Shown here: positions 17,958-26,865 of the stretch, piece after piece | Position numbering within the stretch: the first letter of the stretch is position 1 | Layout of the letters: every line of letters starts with the position of its first letter | Source of the DNA: CAVTHK01 sp964552235 | Lineage (GTDB): Bacteria > Spirochaetota > Spirochaetia > SZUA-6 > CAVTHK01 | Length of the DNA: 64,000 nucleotides | Assembly (NCBI GenBank): GCA_964552235.1 | Contig: CAZKGO010000003.1 | Coordinates: 36,765-100,764, forward strand | Direction of reading: 5' to 3' | The notes under the pieces: generated by a model | What the model saw: only the letters and a program-made list of their open reading frames with translations | What the model was told of the DNA's origin: nothing | Databases searched by the model: none | Made by a program: the position numbers and the translations under genes

Positions 17958-18019
17958 ATCTCGCATCGGTGCGTCCACTCGGTGCAGCCTTCATCTATTT
18001 CTCTTATGTGATGTGATTT

Positions 18020-18079
18020 AACCGATCCGGGTGCACGTCACCAGAGTGATTTGAGCCCCCGGCAACCGATCCGTTGCAC
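18020..18079 (+). repeat. Direct repeat upstream of the -35, candidate operator
   Basis: AACCGATCCG occurs at 18020-18029 and 18064-18073, each followed within a few bases by TGCAC. The copies are 44 bases apart, about four helical turns. The second copy directly abuts the -35 of the plus-strand promoter. IclR-family activators often bind such paired sites; the link to the IclR gene at 19290 is inference. Confidence 0.45.
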
Positions 18080-18108
18080 TTGACAGAAATTCGCGGTATC
18101 TGTAGAAT
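18080..18108 (+). promoter_or_regulatory. Promoter of the plus-strand island
   Basis: TTGACA (18080-18085), 17 bases, TAGAAT (18103-18108): a near-perfect sigma-70 promoter, about 38 bases before the ATG at 18146. Confidence 0.75.
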
Positions 18109-18145
18109 ACGAAACCCATTTCTTAATATGAAAGAAGAAGGTCAC

Positions 18146-19287
18146 ATGCATACGCCCCATTCCCCGCGATTCTTCGATGAGACCACCGATCGCATTTTCG
18201 GCGCCTATCTCGGGGCGGCGATCTCGGACGCGATGGGCAGCCCGATCGAGAGCTGGCACGCGAAGCGAGTCAAGCAGACCTACGGCGTCCTCGACTATCT
18301 CTTGCCAAGCCCTGCCGGGCGGGTGATGCCCGCTGTTGCGCTGCACCCCGAGCCCGGCTGCGTCACGGACGACACCTACATCCGCGACGACGTCACGCAG
18401 TTCGTGTTCCAGAACCCACAGCCCGAGCAGCGCACGCCCGCGGCCTTTGCCGAGTACCTGCTGTGGCACATGAGCCTGCAGCGGTGGTGGCACCCGCCCA
18501 TCGACCTGATGGTCAAGATCCACCGCGGCGAGATCCCTGCCGAGGAGGGCGGCGACCGCGAGCCGATCGGCGGCCGCGTCGGGTCGTGGACGTCGTTCGG
18601 CATGATCTGGGCATCTGGGCGGGACACCCGGAGAAGGCCGCCGAGGAGGTCAGGCGGCTGGGCAGGGTCTACAAGTCCGCCCTTGAGCGCGAGCTGGCCG
18701 GCGCGGTGCAGGCGGGCGCAGCGGTAGCCGTCGCCGCCGGCGCGACCGTCGACAGGGTGATCGAGGCGATGCTTGCAGTCTCGGGGGGGCGCGGCAAGGA
18801 GTTGCTCACCCGTGCCGTCGACGTGGCCCGCAGGCACAGAGGCGATCTCGACGGGTTCGTCGACGAGGTCTACGAGCGGCTGCTGATCGACTGGGAGCCC
18901 GGCTTCATGATGCTCCGTGACACCGAAGGTCCACTGCCGCCTCCCTCGCATGCGCCCGACGACATCGAGCTGCGCACGACCTCCGCCGTCTTTGCCGAGC
19001 AGGTGCCGCTCGCGCTGGCAGCGTTCGTGTTCGGCGAAGGACGGTTCGTGCCCTCGCTGCAGGCGGGGGCCGCTCTCGGCCGCGACAACGACAGCATCCT
19101 GACTTCGACGGCGACGTGGGCCGGCGGCCTCGCCGGGATGGCGGGCATTCCCCGCGACGCGATCGACGCGGTCATCAGGGTCAATGCCCGCGAGATCGAC
19201 TTTCTGAACACGGCCTGGCGGCTGGCCGAGATGGCGCGGGAGCCCCGCGGGGGCGGGACAAGCCCGCCTCCGCGTCGGCGGGTCTGA
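18146..19287 (+). pseudogene. ADP-ribosylglycohydrolase family protein, broken by one frameshift
   Basis: The two halves of one protein lie in different frames. The first (from ATG 18146, weak AGAAGG upstream) has GAYLGAAISDAMG and the metal motif TDDT near residue 75, and runs to SFGMI near 18606. The second resumes as LGIWAGHPEKAAEEV and contains the second metal motif GRDNDS and the family C-terminus, ending at 19287. Restoring one C in ATGATC(C)TGGGC at 18606-18609 would join them. Members of this family remove ADP-ribose or act on related N- or O-glycosides, and occur in sugar operons. Either a recent inactivation or a base-call error. First gene of the long plus-strand run, two bases before the IclR gene. 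Confidence 0.75.
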
Positions 19288-19289
19288 GC

Positions 19290-20087
19290 ATGGCAAGCGC
19301 TCGGCCGCGCGCGCCCGGGACGACGATCCAGTCGGTCGACAGGGCGGTGGACATCCTCCAGGCGCTGGAGTCCGGCGACCTCGACGGCCTGGCTCTGGTG
19401 GAGATCGCGCGCCGGACCGGGCTGAACAGCAGCACGGTGCACCACCTGCTCTCGACCATGGTCCGCCGCCAGATCGTGGAAAAGGACCCGGTCAGCAGCA
19501 AGTACAGGCTGGGAATCGGGTTGATCAAGCTCGGCAGCAAGGCCGCGCGCGGCAGCACCTTTGTCACCGCTGTCGAGGACCACGTCGAGGAGCTCTCCGA
19601 GATCACCCGGCAGCATGTCGGGGTGATCGTCTTCCACGGCTTCGAGCGCGAGAGCCTGCTCTCGATCGACAACAAGACGATGATCATAGCGCGCAGCGCG
19701 CCGCTGCTGCCCTCGACGCTGCACGCCACGGCTTCGGGCAAGCTCCTGCTGGCGAGGTTGGAAGAGCCCGAGCTGGCCGCGTTCTTCCAGTCGAGTTCTC
19801 TCGCGCGGTTCACCGAGAACACGATCACGTCGGCCGAGATCCTCGCCGGCGAGCTGGACGCCGTCCGCAAGACCGGCCTGGCCGAGGATCGCGAGGAGTA
19901 CTTCGAGGGCATCTGCTGCATGGCCGGCGCGATCAGCGACGCCTCCGGCAGGGTCATCGGGTGCCTGGACCTGGTCTACCCGAAGCTCATCACCGGCAAC
20001 TACGCAAGCTGGAGGGTGCACGTGAGGCGCATCGCGGCCGAGATGTCGGCGAGCCTGGCGGGCTACGGGATCTTCATTGAAAGGTAG
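19290..20087 (+). CDS. IclR-family transcriptional regulator
   Basis: 265 residues. N-terminal winged helix-turn-helix (about 12-70: SVDRAVDILQAL, IARRTGLNSSTVHHLLSTM) and the IclR effector domain (about 85-260, LHATASGKLLLA, FTENTITS, GAISDASGRVIG). These regulators bind sugar acids or aromatics and repress or activate nearby operons. Natural targets here are the repeats in the 17.9-18.1 kb divergent promoter region. It starts two bases after the end of the ADP-ribosylglycohydrolase gene, without a strong ribosome-binding site of its own, consistent with coupling. Confidence 0.88.
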   Translation: MASARPRAPGTTIQSVDRAVDILQALESGDLDGLALVEIARRTGLNSSTVHHLLSTMVRRQIVEKDPVSSKYRLGIGLIKLGSKAARGSTFVTAVEDHVEELSEITRQHVGVIVFHGFERESLLSIDNKTMIIARSAPLLPSTLHATASGKLLLARLEEPELAAFFQSSSLARFTENTITSAEILAGELDAVRKTGLAEDREEYFEGICCMAGAISDASGRVIGCLDLVYPKLITGNYASWRVHVRRIAAEMSASLAGYGIFIER

Positions 20088-20129
20088 TTGCGCGCCTGCA
20101 GCGGCGCGGCGAGTGCCATTCCTGCACCA

Positions 20130-20176
20130 AATGACAAGAATCGACGATTGCGGCGGCAGGGAAGCGCCGGTTACCC
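20130..20176 (+). promoter_or_regulatory. Conserved element and promoter before the first binding protein
   Basis: AATGACAAGAATCGACGA at 20130-20147 runs into TTGCGG (20148-20153), a plausible -35; 17 bases on is TTACCC, a poor -10. The first 23 bases match those at 34901-34923 at 20 positions. The layout, an activator site touching a weak -35, suggests positive control. Confidence 0.5.
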
Positions 20177-20217
20177 TCCTCGTGCGCGGCCGGTGCGCCG
20201 CGCACGAGGAGGATCGA

Positions 20218-21825
20218 ATGGGCAAGCGCGTGTTCTGGATAGGGTTGGGGCTGTTGCTGTGCGTCATGTCGCACCTCGCAGCCAGCGGGGCCGCCGATGG
20301 GGGCGCCGTTGCGGCGGCCGTGCCGGCGAACGTCCTGCCGGCCAAGGAGCCGGTCACGTACACGTACATGATCAACGAGAACCCGAACTACAGCATCGTT
20401 CAGGACGGCGTTCTCATGGAGCACTTTCGCAAGAAGACCAACGTGAGGCTGCTCTACCAGGGGGTTCCCAACGAGACCTTCCGCGAGAAGTTCAACATCG
20501 TCGTCGCCTCGGGGAGCGTGCCGGACATCTGCGGCGGACCGAACCACGCCGAGATCTACGGCCCAAAGGGCCTGTTCCTCAACCTGATGAAGTACCGGCC
20601 CTACGCCCCGAACTTCATGAAGTACATCGACGACCCGAAGTACGGCGTCTACTTCAAGGTGGCCGACGGGGGGGTCTATCACATGTCGGCGATCTGGGTA
20701 GACGACATCCCGCGGCTGCAGTACATGATCGAGTATCGCAAGGACATACTCGACGAGCTCGGTTTCAAGGAGCCTGACACCTACGAGGGCTGGTACCAGC
20801 TGTACAAGGCGGTCAAGGCCAAGTACCCCGACATGATCCCGTACTCGTTCGCCAAGGACAATTGGCGCTTCGACATGTCCGCCTGGGGCTTCCGTGTCGG
20901 CGAAGGAATGCTCTACGACGAGGCCAAGAAGCAGTGGTTCTTCAGCCCCGCCACCGAGAACCAGAGGGACGCGATCGAGTACCACCGCAGGCTGTATGCG
21001 GAAAAGCTGCTCGACCAGGAGTTCCTGTCGACCACCCGCAACGACATGGTGGAGAAGCTGATTGCCGGCAAGCTCTTTGCGTGCATCTCGCACGGATGGA
21101 CCGGCAACGCGGCCGCGGACACCAAGAAGATGAGGGACGCAGGCAAGAAGGCGACCTTTGACGCGGCGGTTCCCCCAGGGACCAAGTATGCGCGCCGCAC
21201 GATCCCCTCGGCTACGCCGGTCTACGCCTACGACAGGCAGAGGTCGGCCGCGTTCTCGAGCAAGATCAAGAACCCCGAGGTGGCGATCGCCTTTTTCGAC
21301 TACATCGGCTACAGCCAGGAGGGCTCCCTCGCCCTGCGGCTTGGCCTCGAGGGCACGCACTGGAAGATGGAATCCTACGGCCCGGACCGCACGGCGGAGC
21401 AGACCCAGGCTTTTCTGGCGGGCAAGTCGAACGTCACGGACATGGGAGTCTCGGACCGCATCCCGGTCGTGACGGCCATGGAGACGTGGTTTCCTGAGGC
21501 GATGAAGAACTTCAAGGCGCTGACCGCATCGGACCCCGCACGGGCTCAGGCGGACGCCACCAACAAGAAGGCGCTGCCGTTCATCGACAACCGCCCGATC
21601 CCGCCCGTGGAGCTGTTCATGAGCGGCGACGAGATCGACAAGGCCAACGAGCTGCGCACGAGGCTGGCCAACATCTATCACGAGTACCGGATAAAGTTCA
21701 TCACGGGCAAGACGCCGATGAGCGAGTGGGACAAGTACTTGGCGGAGCTGAAGAAGGCCGGATACGAGGAGCTCACCAGACTCTACAACGGCGCCCAGGC
21801 CAAGCTCGAGGCCGCCGGAAAGTAG
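20218..21825 (+). CDS. Extracellular solute-binding protein, LplA-type (module 1)
   Basis: 535 residues. Signal peptide about 1-27 (FWIGLGLLLCVMSHLAASG). The mature protein is a family-1-type sugar-binding protein of the large LplA class: TYTYMINENPNY near 45, LLYQGVPNETFREKFN near 80, Trp/Tyr-rich ligand segments (YEGWYQLYKAV, WRFDMSAWGF) and a long C-terminal helical cap. It captures an oligosaccharide or glycoside outside the membrane for import. ATG preceded by GAGGAGGA. It is strikingly similar throughout to the protein at 36086, but no permease or ATPase gene adjoins it. A hairpin follows the stop. Confidence 0.9.
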   Translation: MGKRVFWIGLGLLLCVMSHLAASGAADGGAVAAAVPANVLPAKEPVTYTYMINENPNYSIVQDGVLMEHFRKKTNVRLLYQGVPNETFREKFNIVVASGSVPDICGGPNHAEIYGPKGLFLNLMKYRPYAPNFMKYIDDPKYGVYFKVADGGVYHMSAIWVDDIPRLQYMIEYRKDILDELGFKEPDTYEGWYQLYKAVKAKYPDMIPYSFAKDNWRFDMSAWGFRVGEGMLYDEAKKQWFFSPATENQRDAIEYHRRLYAEKLLDQEFLSTTRNDMVEKLIAGKLFACISHGWTGNAAADTKKMRDAGKKATFDAAVPPGTKYARRTIPSATPVYAYDRQRSAAFSSKIKNPEVAIAFFDYIGYSQEGSLALRLGLEGTHWKMESYGPDRTAEQTQAFLAGKSNVTDMGVSDRIPVVTAMETWFPEAMKNFKALTASDPARAQADATNKKALPFIDNRPIPPVELFMSGDEIDKANELRTRLANIYHEYRIKFITGKTPMSEWDKYLAELKKAGYEELTRLYNGAQAKLEAAGK

Positions 21826-21833
21826 CGCTGCTG

Positions 21834-21860
21834 CCGGCCGCGCGACGCTCGCGCGGCCGG
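21834..21860 (+). terminator. Strong hairpin after binding protein 1
   Basis: A perfect 11-bp GC stem (CCGGCCGCGCG with its complement) with a 5-base loop, nine bases after the stop and without a T run. Such hairpins commonly protect the abundant binding-protein mRNA and attenuate the downstream gene. Confidence 0.65.
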
Positions 21861-21917
21861 CGCGTCGGCGCGGCGGGAGTCCGGCCGCCAGAGACCGTCC
21901 GGGCCAGGGGAGACACG

Positions 21918-22970
21918 ATGGCCGGCAGAACCCGAGTGGACATCGCAGGCGAGGACTTTCTCATCAACGGAGAGCCGACGTACAAGGGCCGCACCTGGTG
22001 CGGCCATCGCATCGAAGGGCTCCTGTACAACACGCGCATGGTGTGCGCGACTTTCGACGATCTCAACCCCGATACGCGGGGCCGTTGGGCCTACCCGGAT
22101 ACGGGAGCGTGGGACCCTGATCGCAACACCGAGGAGTTCGTGGCGCACCTGCCGGACTACCGCAGGCACGGCGTGCTGGCGGTCACCCTGTGCTTCCAGT
22201 TCGGCGCGCCCGGGCGCTACGTGAGGCAGCAGCCGTGGCACAGCAGCACGTTCACCGCGGACGGTGGCCTGCGCAGGGAGTTCCTGCCCCGCTTCCGCAA
22301 GGCGCTCGACGCGCTCGACGCGCTCGGAATGGTCGCCATTCTCGGCTACTTCTACTTCCAGCAGGACGAGAAGATCCTGGGCGAGGATGCCGTGCGTACG
22401 GCCGTGGACAACGCCACGGCCTGGGTGCTCGACGAGGGCTACACGAACGTGATCGTGGATGTGGCCAACGAGTGCGACGTCGACCGCTACCGGCACGAGA
22501 TCATGGGACCGGCGCGGGTGCACGAGCTGATCGGGCGCGTGCGGGCGGCGAGCCGCGGCGGCCGGCGGCTGCCCGTCGGCACGAGCTTCACGGCGCGCAC
22601 CGCCCCGAGCGAGGCGGTGGTCCGGGCCTCGGACCTGATCCTGTTGCACGGCAACAACGCCCGCACGCCGTGGCACCTGAGCATGCTGATCGAGCGCGCG
22701 CGCGCCGTCCCCGGCTACCGGCCGATGCCGGTCGTGGTCAACGAGGATGACAATTTCGGCTTCGACGAGCCGCGTAACCACCTGCTGGAAGCGACCGCGC
22801 TTCACGCCTCCTGGGGCTACTACGACAACGGGCCGGGCGCACTGGGATCGCTCGCCCCGTCGAACTACCACGACGGCTTCCAGAACCCCCCGATCAACTG
22901 GGCCATCAACACGCCTAAGAAGCGCGGCTTCTTCGAGAAGGTCGCCGAGATCACGGGAGCGCGGGCATGA
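21918..22970 (+). CDS. TIM-barrel glycoside hydrolase-like protein (module 1)
   Basis: 350 residues without a signal peptide. Clan GH-A features: acid/base Glu in VANECD (E185) and nucleophile Glu in VVNEDDNF (E276) at barrel strand ends, plus aromatic subsites (YFYFQQD). The N-terminal DFLINGEPTYKGR strand matches putative cellulase/GH5-like proteins. Probable intracellular cleavage of an imported glycoside. It is a paralogue of the protein at 34999, with shared FDEP/FDQP and ASWGY segments. ATG preceded by AGGGGAG; the end overlaps the next gene by ATGA. Exact GH family and substrate unknown. Confidence 0.78.
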   Translation: MAGRTRVDIAGEDFLINGEPTYKGRTWCGHRIEGLLYNTRMVCATFDDLNPDTRGRWAYPDTGAWDPDRNTEEFVAHLPDYRRHGVLAVTLCFQFGAPGRYVRQQPWHSSTFTADGGLRREFLPRFRKALDALDALGMVAILGYFYFQQDEKILGEDAVRTAVDNATAWVLDEGYTNVIVDVANECDVDRYRHEIMGPARVHELIGRVRAASRGGRRLPVGTSFTARTAPSEAVVRASDLILLHGNNARTPWHLSMLIERARAVPGYRPMPVVVNEDDNFGFDEPRNHLLEATALHASWGYYDNGPGALGSLAPSNYHDGFQNPPINWAINTPKKRGFFEKVAEITGARA

Positions 22971-24037
22971 AGGGCCGCATCGGCCGGACCGCGGGCGGGG
23001 CGCAGGCCGCCAGGACCGGCGCCGGTCGCAGCGCCGGACGCGGCAGGCCACCCAAGGTCGTCGTGATCCCCCACCTGGGCCGCTTCGGAGAGCTCGGCGA
23101 GCTCGAGATCCTCGAGCGGGTCGGCTGCGAAGTCGTCGTGCTCGACTCTCGGGACGAAAACGTCACGATCCCCGCGAGCCGCGACGCCGACGGCGTGATC
23201 GCGCCTCCGCACCTCAGCCTCCGTTTCATGCAAGCCCTGCGCCGATGCCGCGTGATCGCCTGCAGCTCGATCGGGATGGACGACGTCCACGGCGTCGAGG
23301 TGGCCGCCAGAAAGGGCATTGTGATCTGCAACAGCCCGGACGTGCTCTCGGAGGAGGTCGCCAACCACACGTTCACCCTTCTGCTGGCCGCAGCGCGGCG
23401 GATCGTGCCCATGGCGCAGTGGGTCAAGGATGGCCAGTGGGGCAAAGGAACGCGGCCCGCCGGGTCGATCCCGGCCCTGTCGGGCCGCACCCTCGGTCTG
23501 GTCGGTTTCGGCAACGTCGGGCGCTGCATGGCCGCGCGCGCGGTCGGCTTTGGCCTGCGGGTGCTCGCGTATGACCCCTACGTGAGCACCGAGGCCTTTC
23601 GCCGCCACGGCGCGCAGCAGGCGGGCCTTGCTGAGGTCCTGCAGGACTCGGACTTCGTCTGCCTGCTCGTCCCGCTGACAGCCGAGACGCGCCGCATGAT
23701 CGGCCCGCCGCAGCTTGCCCTGATGAAGGAGAGCGCTATCCTCGTCAACACTTCGCGCGGCGAGGTCGTCGACGAGGCGGCGCTCGCCGACGCGCTGCGC
23801 CGCGGCCGCCTGCTCGGCGCCGCCCTTGACGTGCTCGAGCAAGAGCCCGCAGCCGCGGACAACCCCCTGCTCGCCATGGACAACGTGATCGTGACCCCCC
23901 ACATGTCGTCGCTCAGCGACAGGGCCAACGTGGAGCGGAGGCTGCGCCCTCCGCGCGAGGTCGCAGCCGTGCTCACCGGACATCGTCCGCGCTTCTGCTG
24001 GAACAGGGAAGTGCTGGAGCGCCTCCCTCTTCGGTAG
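22967..24037 (+). CDS. D-isomer-specific 2-hydroxyacid dehydrogenase
   Basis: 356 residues with a basic Gly-rich N-terminal tail of about 30. NAD motif GFGNVGRC near 180; catalytic Arg in NTSRGEVVDE near 263, Glu in DVLEQEP near 289, His in TPHMSS near 310. Reduces a 2-oxo acid or oxidises a 2-hydroxy acid. A C-terminal segment (TGHRPRFCWN) extends beyond the usual domain. Starts at an ATGA overlap with the glycosidase gene, so the two are co-translated. Confidence 0.85.
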   Translation: MKGRIGRTAGGAQAARTGAGRSAGRGRPPKVVVIPHLGRFGELGELEILERVGCEVVVLDSRDENVTIPASRDADGVIAPPHLSLRFMQALRRCRVIACSSIGMDDVHGVEVAARKGIVICNSPDVLSEEVANHTFTLLLAAARRIVPMAQWVKDGQWGKGTRPAGSIPALSGRTLGLVGFGNVGRCMAARAVGFGLRVLAYDPYVSTEAFRRHGAQQAGLAEVLQDSDFVCLLVPLTAETRRMIGPPQLALMKESAILVNTSRGEVVDEAALADALRRGRLLGAALDVLEQEPAAADNPLLAMDNVIVTPHMSSLSDRANVERRLRPPREVAAVLTGHRPRFCWNREVLERLPLR

Positions 24038-24096
24038 GCTCGAGGAAACGTCCGCGGGAGACTCGCGGGAAGGGACCTCCAGGAGGCGTGACTGCC

Positions 24097-25170
24097 TTGA
24101 AAGCGATCTACACCGCGGAGCCGGGTCGCTTCGGCCTCGAGGAGCGGCCGGTACCCTCGGTCGCGCCCGACGAGGCGCTCGTGGCAGTCCGCGTGGCGGC
24201 GATCTGCCGCACCGACATCCACATACGCCGCGGTACGGCCACGCACGTCCGCTACCCGGTGATTCCAGGACACGAGTTCTCGGGCGTGGTCGAGCGGCTC
24301 GGTGCCGATGCGCGCCTGCCCGGAGGGCCAGGCCCGGGCGACCGGGTCGCCGTTCAGACCATCATGGGCTGCGGCTTCTGCCCGGCCTGCCGCGCCGGCG
24401 AGACCATGCGCTGCCTCAACTACAGCGAGCTCGGCTCCAGGCGGGACGGCGGATTCGCCGAGTACTGTGCGGTGCCCGCCCGCTACCTCTTCCGGCTGCC
24501 CGAGACGGTCTCGCTCGAAGAGGCGGCGCTTCTGGAGCCGCTGGCCAACGCCGTGGCCGTCAACGAGCGCGTGGCGGTGAGACCAGGCGAGCGGGTGGTC
24601 GTGTTCGGAGCCGGCGCGATCGGGTTGCTGACTGCCAAGGTGGCGAGGCTGGCCTCGCCGTCGGTGCTCGCGGTCGTGGACCTCGACGAAGCGAGGTTGG
24701 CCGCGGCGGCTGCGATGGGCGCCACGCACACCATCAACGCCTCGGCGCCGGGAGCGCTCGACGACCTGCGTCAGTGCGTGCTGCAGGGCGAGGGGGCCGA
24801 CGTGGTCTGCGAGTGCTCCGGGAGCATCCAGGCGTTCGCCGGCTCGCTCGACATCGTGGGGTGGCGCGGCCGCATCGCGGTCGAGGGCAGCGTCGAGCGC
24901 AACGAGACAATCCCGCTGTGCCCGCGCACGCTTCAGCGCTTTCAGGGAATCCTGACGGGCGTGGGCGGGTGGGCCGCCCGCGACTTCCAGCGCGCCTGGC
25001 AGCTGGTCGCCAGGGGTCTCGTCGACCTGCGCGGGATGGTCACGCACCTGTTCGCGTTCGAGCAGTGGCGTGAGGCCTTGGACCTGGTCGAGAGGGGCCG
25101 GACCCCGCACGGCGAAGGGGTGCTGGTTCGGGCCGCGTTCGCACCGCAGCAGAAAGGAGCAGGGCCGTGA
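24097..25170 (+). CDS. Zinc-dependent medium-chain alcohol/polyol dehydrogenase
   Basis: 357 residues from the TTG at 24097. Catalytic zinc ligands in CRTD and GHEF; structural zinc lobe with four Cys (CGFCPACRAGETMRC); Rossmann motif GAGAIGLL. It probably oxidises a polyol or sugar alcohol with NAD(P). A GTG at 24088 is in frame, but AGGAGG at 24081-24086 is only one base from it; the TTG gives a spacing of 10 and a standard start (xKAIYTAEPG), so the TTG is preferred. Overlaps the following gene by GTGA. Confidence 0.83.
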   Translation: MKAIYTAEPGRFGLEERPVPSVAPDEALVAVRVAAICRTDIHIRRGTATHVRYPVIPGHEFSGVVERLGADARLPGGPGPGDRVAVQTIMGCGFCPACRAGETMRCLNYSELGSRRDGGFAEYCAVPARYLFRLPETVSLEEAALLEPLANAVAVNERVAVRPGERVVVFGAGAIGLLTAKVARLASPSVLAVVDLDEARLAAAAAMGATHTINASAPGALDDLRQCVLQGEGADVVCECSGSIQAFAGSLDIVGWRGRIAVEGSVERNETIPLCPRTLQRFQGILTGVGGWAARDFQRAWQLVARGLVDLRGMVTHLFAFEQWREALDLVERGRTPHGEGVLVRAAFAPQQKGAGP

Positions 25171-25856
25171 GCGAGTTGAGCATGCAGGAGCTGGAGACGC
25201 TGCGCGGATTTCCGACGCCGGCGGTGTCGAACGCGATCGAGACCTTTGACGTCCGTCCGCGCAACCAGGGCTTCATGGCCCCGCAGATCCAGCAGGTCTT
25301 TCGGGGCAAGCCGGCGGTGATCGGCTACGCGGTCACCGGTCGCATCGTGTGCGCCCACGACCTGGGGCCGCGTCCCAAGACCGACGGCTTTGCCTGGTGG
25401 GACCACGTGGCCGCGGCCGTTGGCCCCAAACTGCTGGTGCTCGAAGACCTCGATCGCCCCACGATCGGCACGTGGTTCGGCGAGGTGAACTCCAGCATCC
25501 ACATGGCCCTCGGCTGCCGCGCCCTCGTCACCAACGGCGCGGTCCGCGATCTGCGCGAGGTCGAGAGTATGGGTTTTCAGTACTGGGCGGCTGCGGTCGC
25601 GGTCTCGCACGGCTACTCGCACATGGTCGACTACAACGGCACCGTCGTCGTGGGCGGTCTGGCGGTCAGCCCGGGCGACCTGTTGCTCGCCGACGAGCAC
25701 GGAGTCCTCTCGATCCCCATCGAGATCGCCCGCGAGATCCCAGCGGCCGTGGCAAAGATCGAACGTCACGAGCGCCGGATCATCGACTACTGCCGGGGCG
25801 AGGGCTTTTCGCTCGGGGGGCTGAAGGGTATTGTTCAGTCCGGCGTCAGGCACTGA
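25167..25856 (+). CDS. RraA-like aldolase/decarboxylase family protein
   Basis: 229 residues. RraA/HMG-aldolase fold: FPTPAVSNAIE near 18, conserved GE-N near 108, VTNGAVRDLREV near 125 with the Arg-Asp pair used by class II pyruvate aldolases, and a Gly-rich loop GGLAVSPGDLLLADEHGV near 175. Such enzymes split 4-hydroxy-4-methyl-2-oxoglutarate-type acids to pyruvate; sequence alone cannot exclude a non-catalytic RraA relative. Sandwiched between dehydrogenases, it likely ends a sugar-acid route. GTG start overlapping the upstream stop. Confidence 0.8.
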   Translation: MSELSMQELETLRGFPTPAVSNAIETFDVRPRNQGFMAPQIQQVFRGKPAVIGYAVTGRIVCAHDLGPRPKTDGFAWWDHVAAAVGPKLLVLEDLDRPTIGTWFGEVNSSIHMALGCRALVTNGAVRDLREVESMGFQYWAAAVAVSHGYSHMVDYNGTVVVGGLAVSPGDLLLADEHGVLSIPIEIAREIPAAVAKIERHERRIIDYCRGEGFSLGGLKGIVQSGVRH

Positions 25857-25893
25857 ACCGGGGAGGTGCGGCAGGCCGGCCAGGAGGGACAGC

Positions 25894-26865
25894 ATGGAGT
25901 TCCGCGTGTGGATGGATATGCCGTTGATCGACAGCGAGCGCGCGCGCCTCGCCGAGCACGCGCAGCTGATCGAGGAGCGGGCCGACGAACACGTCAAGGG
26001 CGCTCACGCGGCCATCATCTCGTCCCGGCCCCAGGTCGACGGCGCTTTCATGGACATGGCCGGCCCGCAGCTGCTGCTTCTGGTCCGCCATGGCATCGGC
26101 TACGACAACGTCGACGTCGGGGCCGCCACCGAGCGCGGCATCCTCGTAGCGAACACCCCCGACGCGCCCACCGAGTCGACGGCCGAGCACACGGTGACGC
26201 TGCTGCTGGCCGCCGCGCGCCGCCTGCTGGTCGCCGACCGGAGGATCCACGGGGCGGCGGTGGAGCAGAAGCAGATGAAGGGTTTGGAGTTGCGCGGAAA
26301 GACGCTGGGTATCGTCGGTTTCGGCAGGATCGGCCGCCGCGTCGCAGAGATCTGCGGCGCTGGCCTCGGGATGAAGGTCCTGGTCTACGACCCGTACATC
26401 AGGAGCGCCGGCCCTCCCACCCCGTACGCGACGCAGGTATCGAGCCTCGACGAGATGCTGGCCGTCTGCGACGTCGTGTCCCTGAACAGCGCCCTGACGC
26501 CCGAGACGCGCGGGCTGATGAACGAAGCACGCCTGCGCCGCATGAAAAAAGGCGCGGTGCTCGTCAACGCCAGCCGCGGGCCGGTCATTGACGAGGACGC
26601 GCTCCTGCGCGTGCTCGCCGACGGTCACCTTTCGGCAGCCGGGCTCGACGTCTACAACGTCGAGCCTCCCGCCCCGAACCACCCGCTGTTTGCCCTCGAC
26701 AACGTTGTGGCCACCCCGCACATCGCATCCTACACCGACGGCGGCCTCGAAGCGATGGGTCGCGGCTCGGTCGACCAGGTGCTGCAGGTCATTGGCGGCG
26801 GGCGGCCGGAACACCTGGTCAACCCGGCCGCCTGGCCGGGCCGGGCGGGCAGGCGCCGTGGCTGA
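25894..26865 (+). CDS. D-isomer-specific 2-hydroxyacid dehydrogenase
   Basis: 323 residues. NAD motif GFGRIGRR near 146; Arg in NASRGPVIDED near 227, Glu in DVYNVEPP near 255, His in TPHIAS near 275: a complete catalytic triad. The N-terminal domain is short. ATG preceded by AGGAGGG. Its last eight bases overlap the isomerase gene that follows. Together with the enzyme at 22967 it brackets the RraA and alcohol dehydrogenase genes, implying more than one oxo/hydroxy acid step in the pathway. Confidence 0.87.
   Translation: MEFRVWMDMPLIDSERARLAEHAQLIEERADEHVKGAHAAIISSRPQVDGAFMDMAGPQLLLLVRHGIGYDNVDVGAATERGILVANTPDAPTESTAEHTVTLLLAAARRLLVADRRIHGAAVEQKQMKGLELRGKTLGIVGFGRIGRRVAEICGAGLGMKVLVYDPYIRSAGPPTPYATQVSSLDEMLAVCDVVSLNSALTPETRGLMNEARLRRMKKGAVLVNASRGPVIDEDALLRVLADGHLSAAGLDVYNVEPPAPNHPLFALDNVVATPHIASYTDGGLEAMGRGSVDQVLQVIGGGRPEHLVNPAAWPGRAGRRRG

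Noticed and set aside
20131..20217. A short peptide MTRIDDC, echoed as MTKIDDC at 34902, as a conserved leader peptide
   Set aside because: Similarity stops after seven codons, neither has a ribosome-binding site, and the conserved bases coincide with a -35 region. A DNA-binding element explains it better, although most differences fall at third positions.
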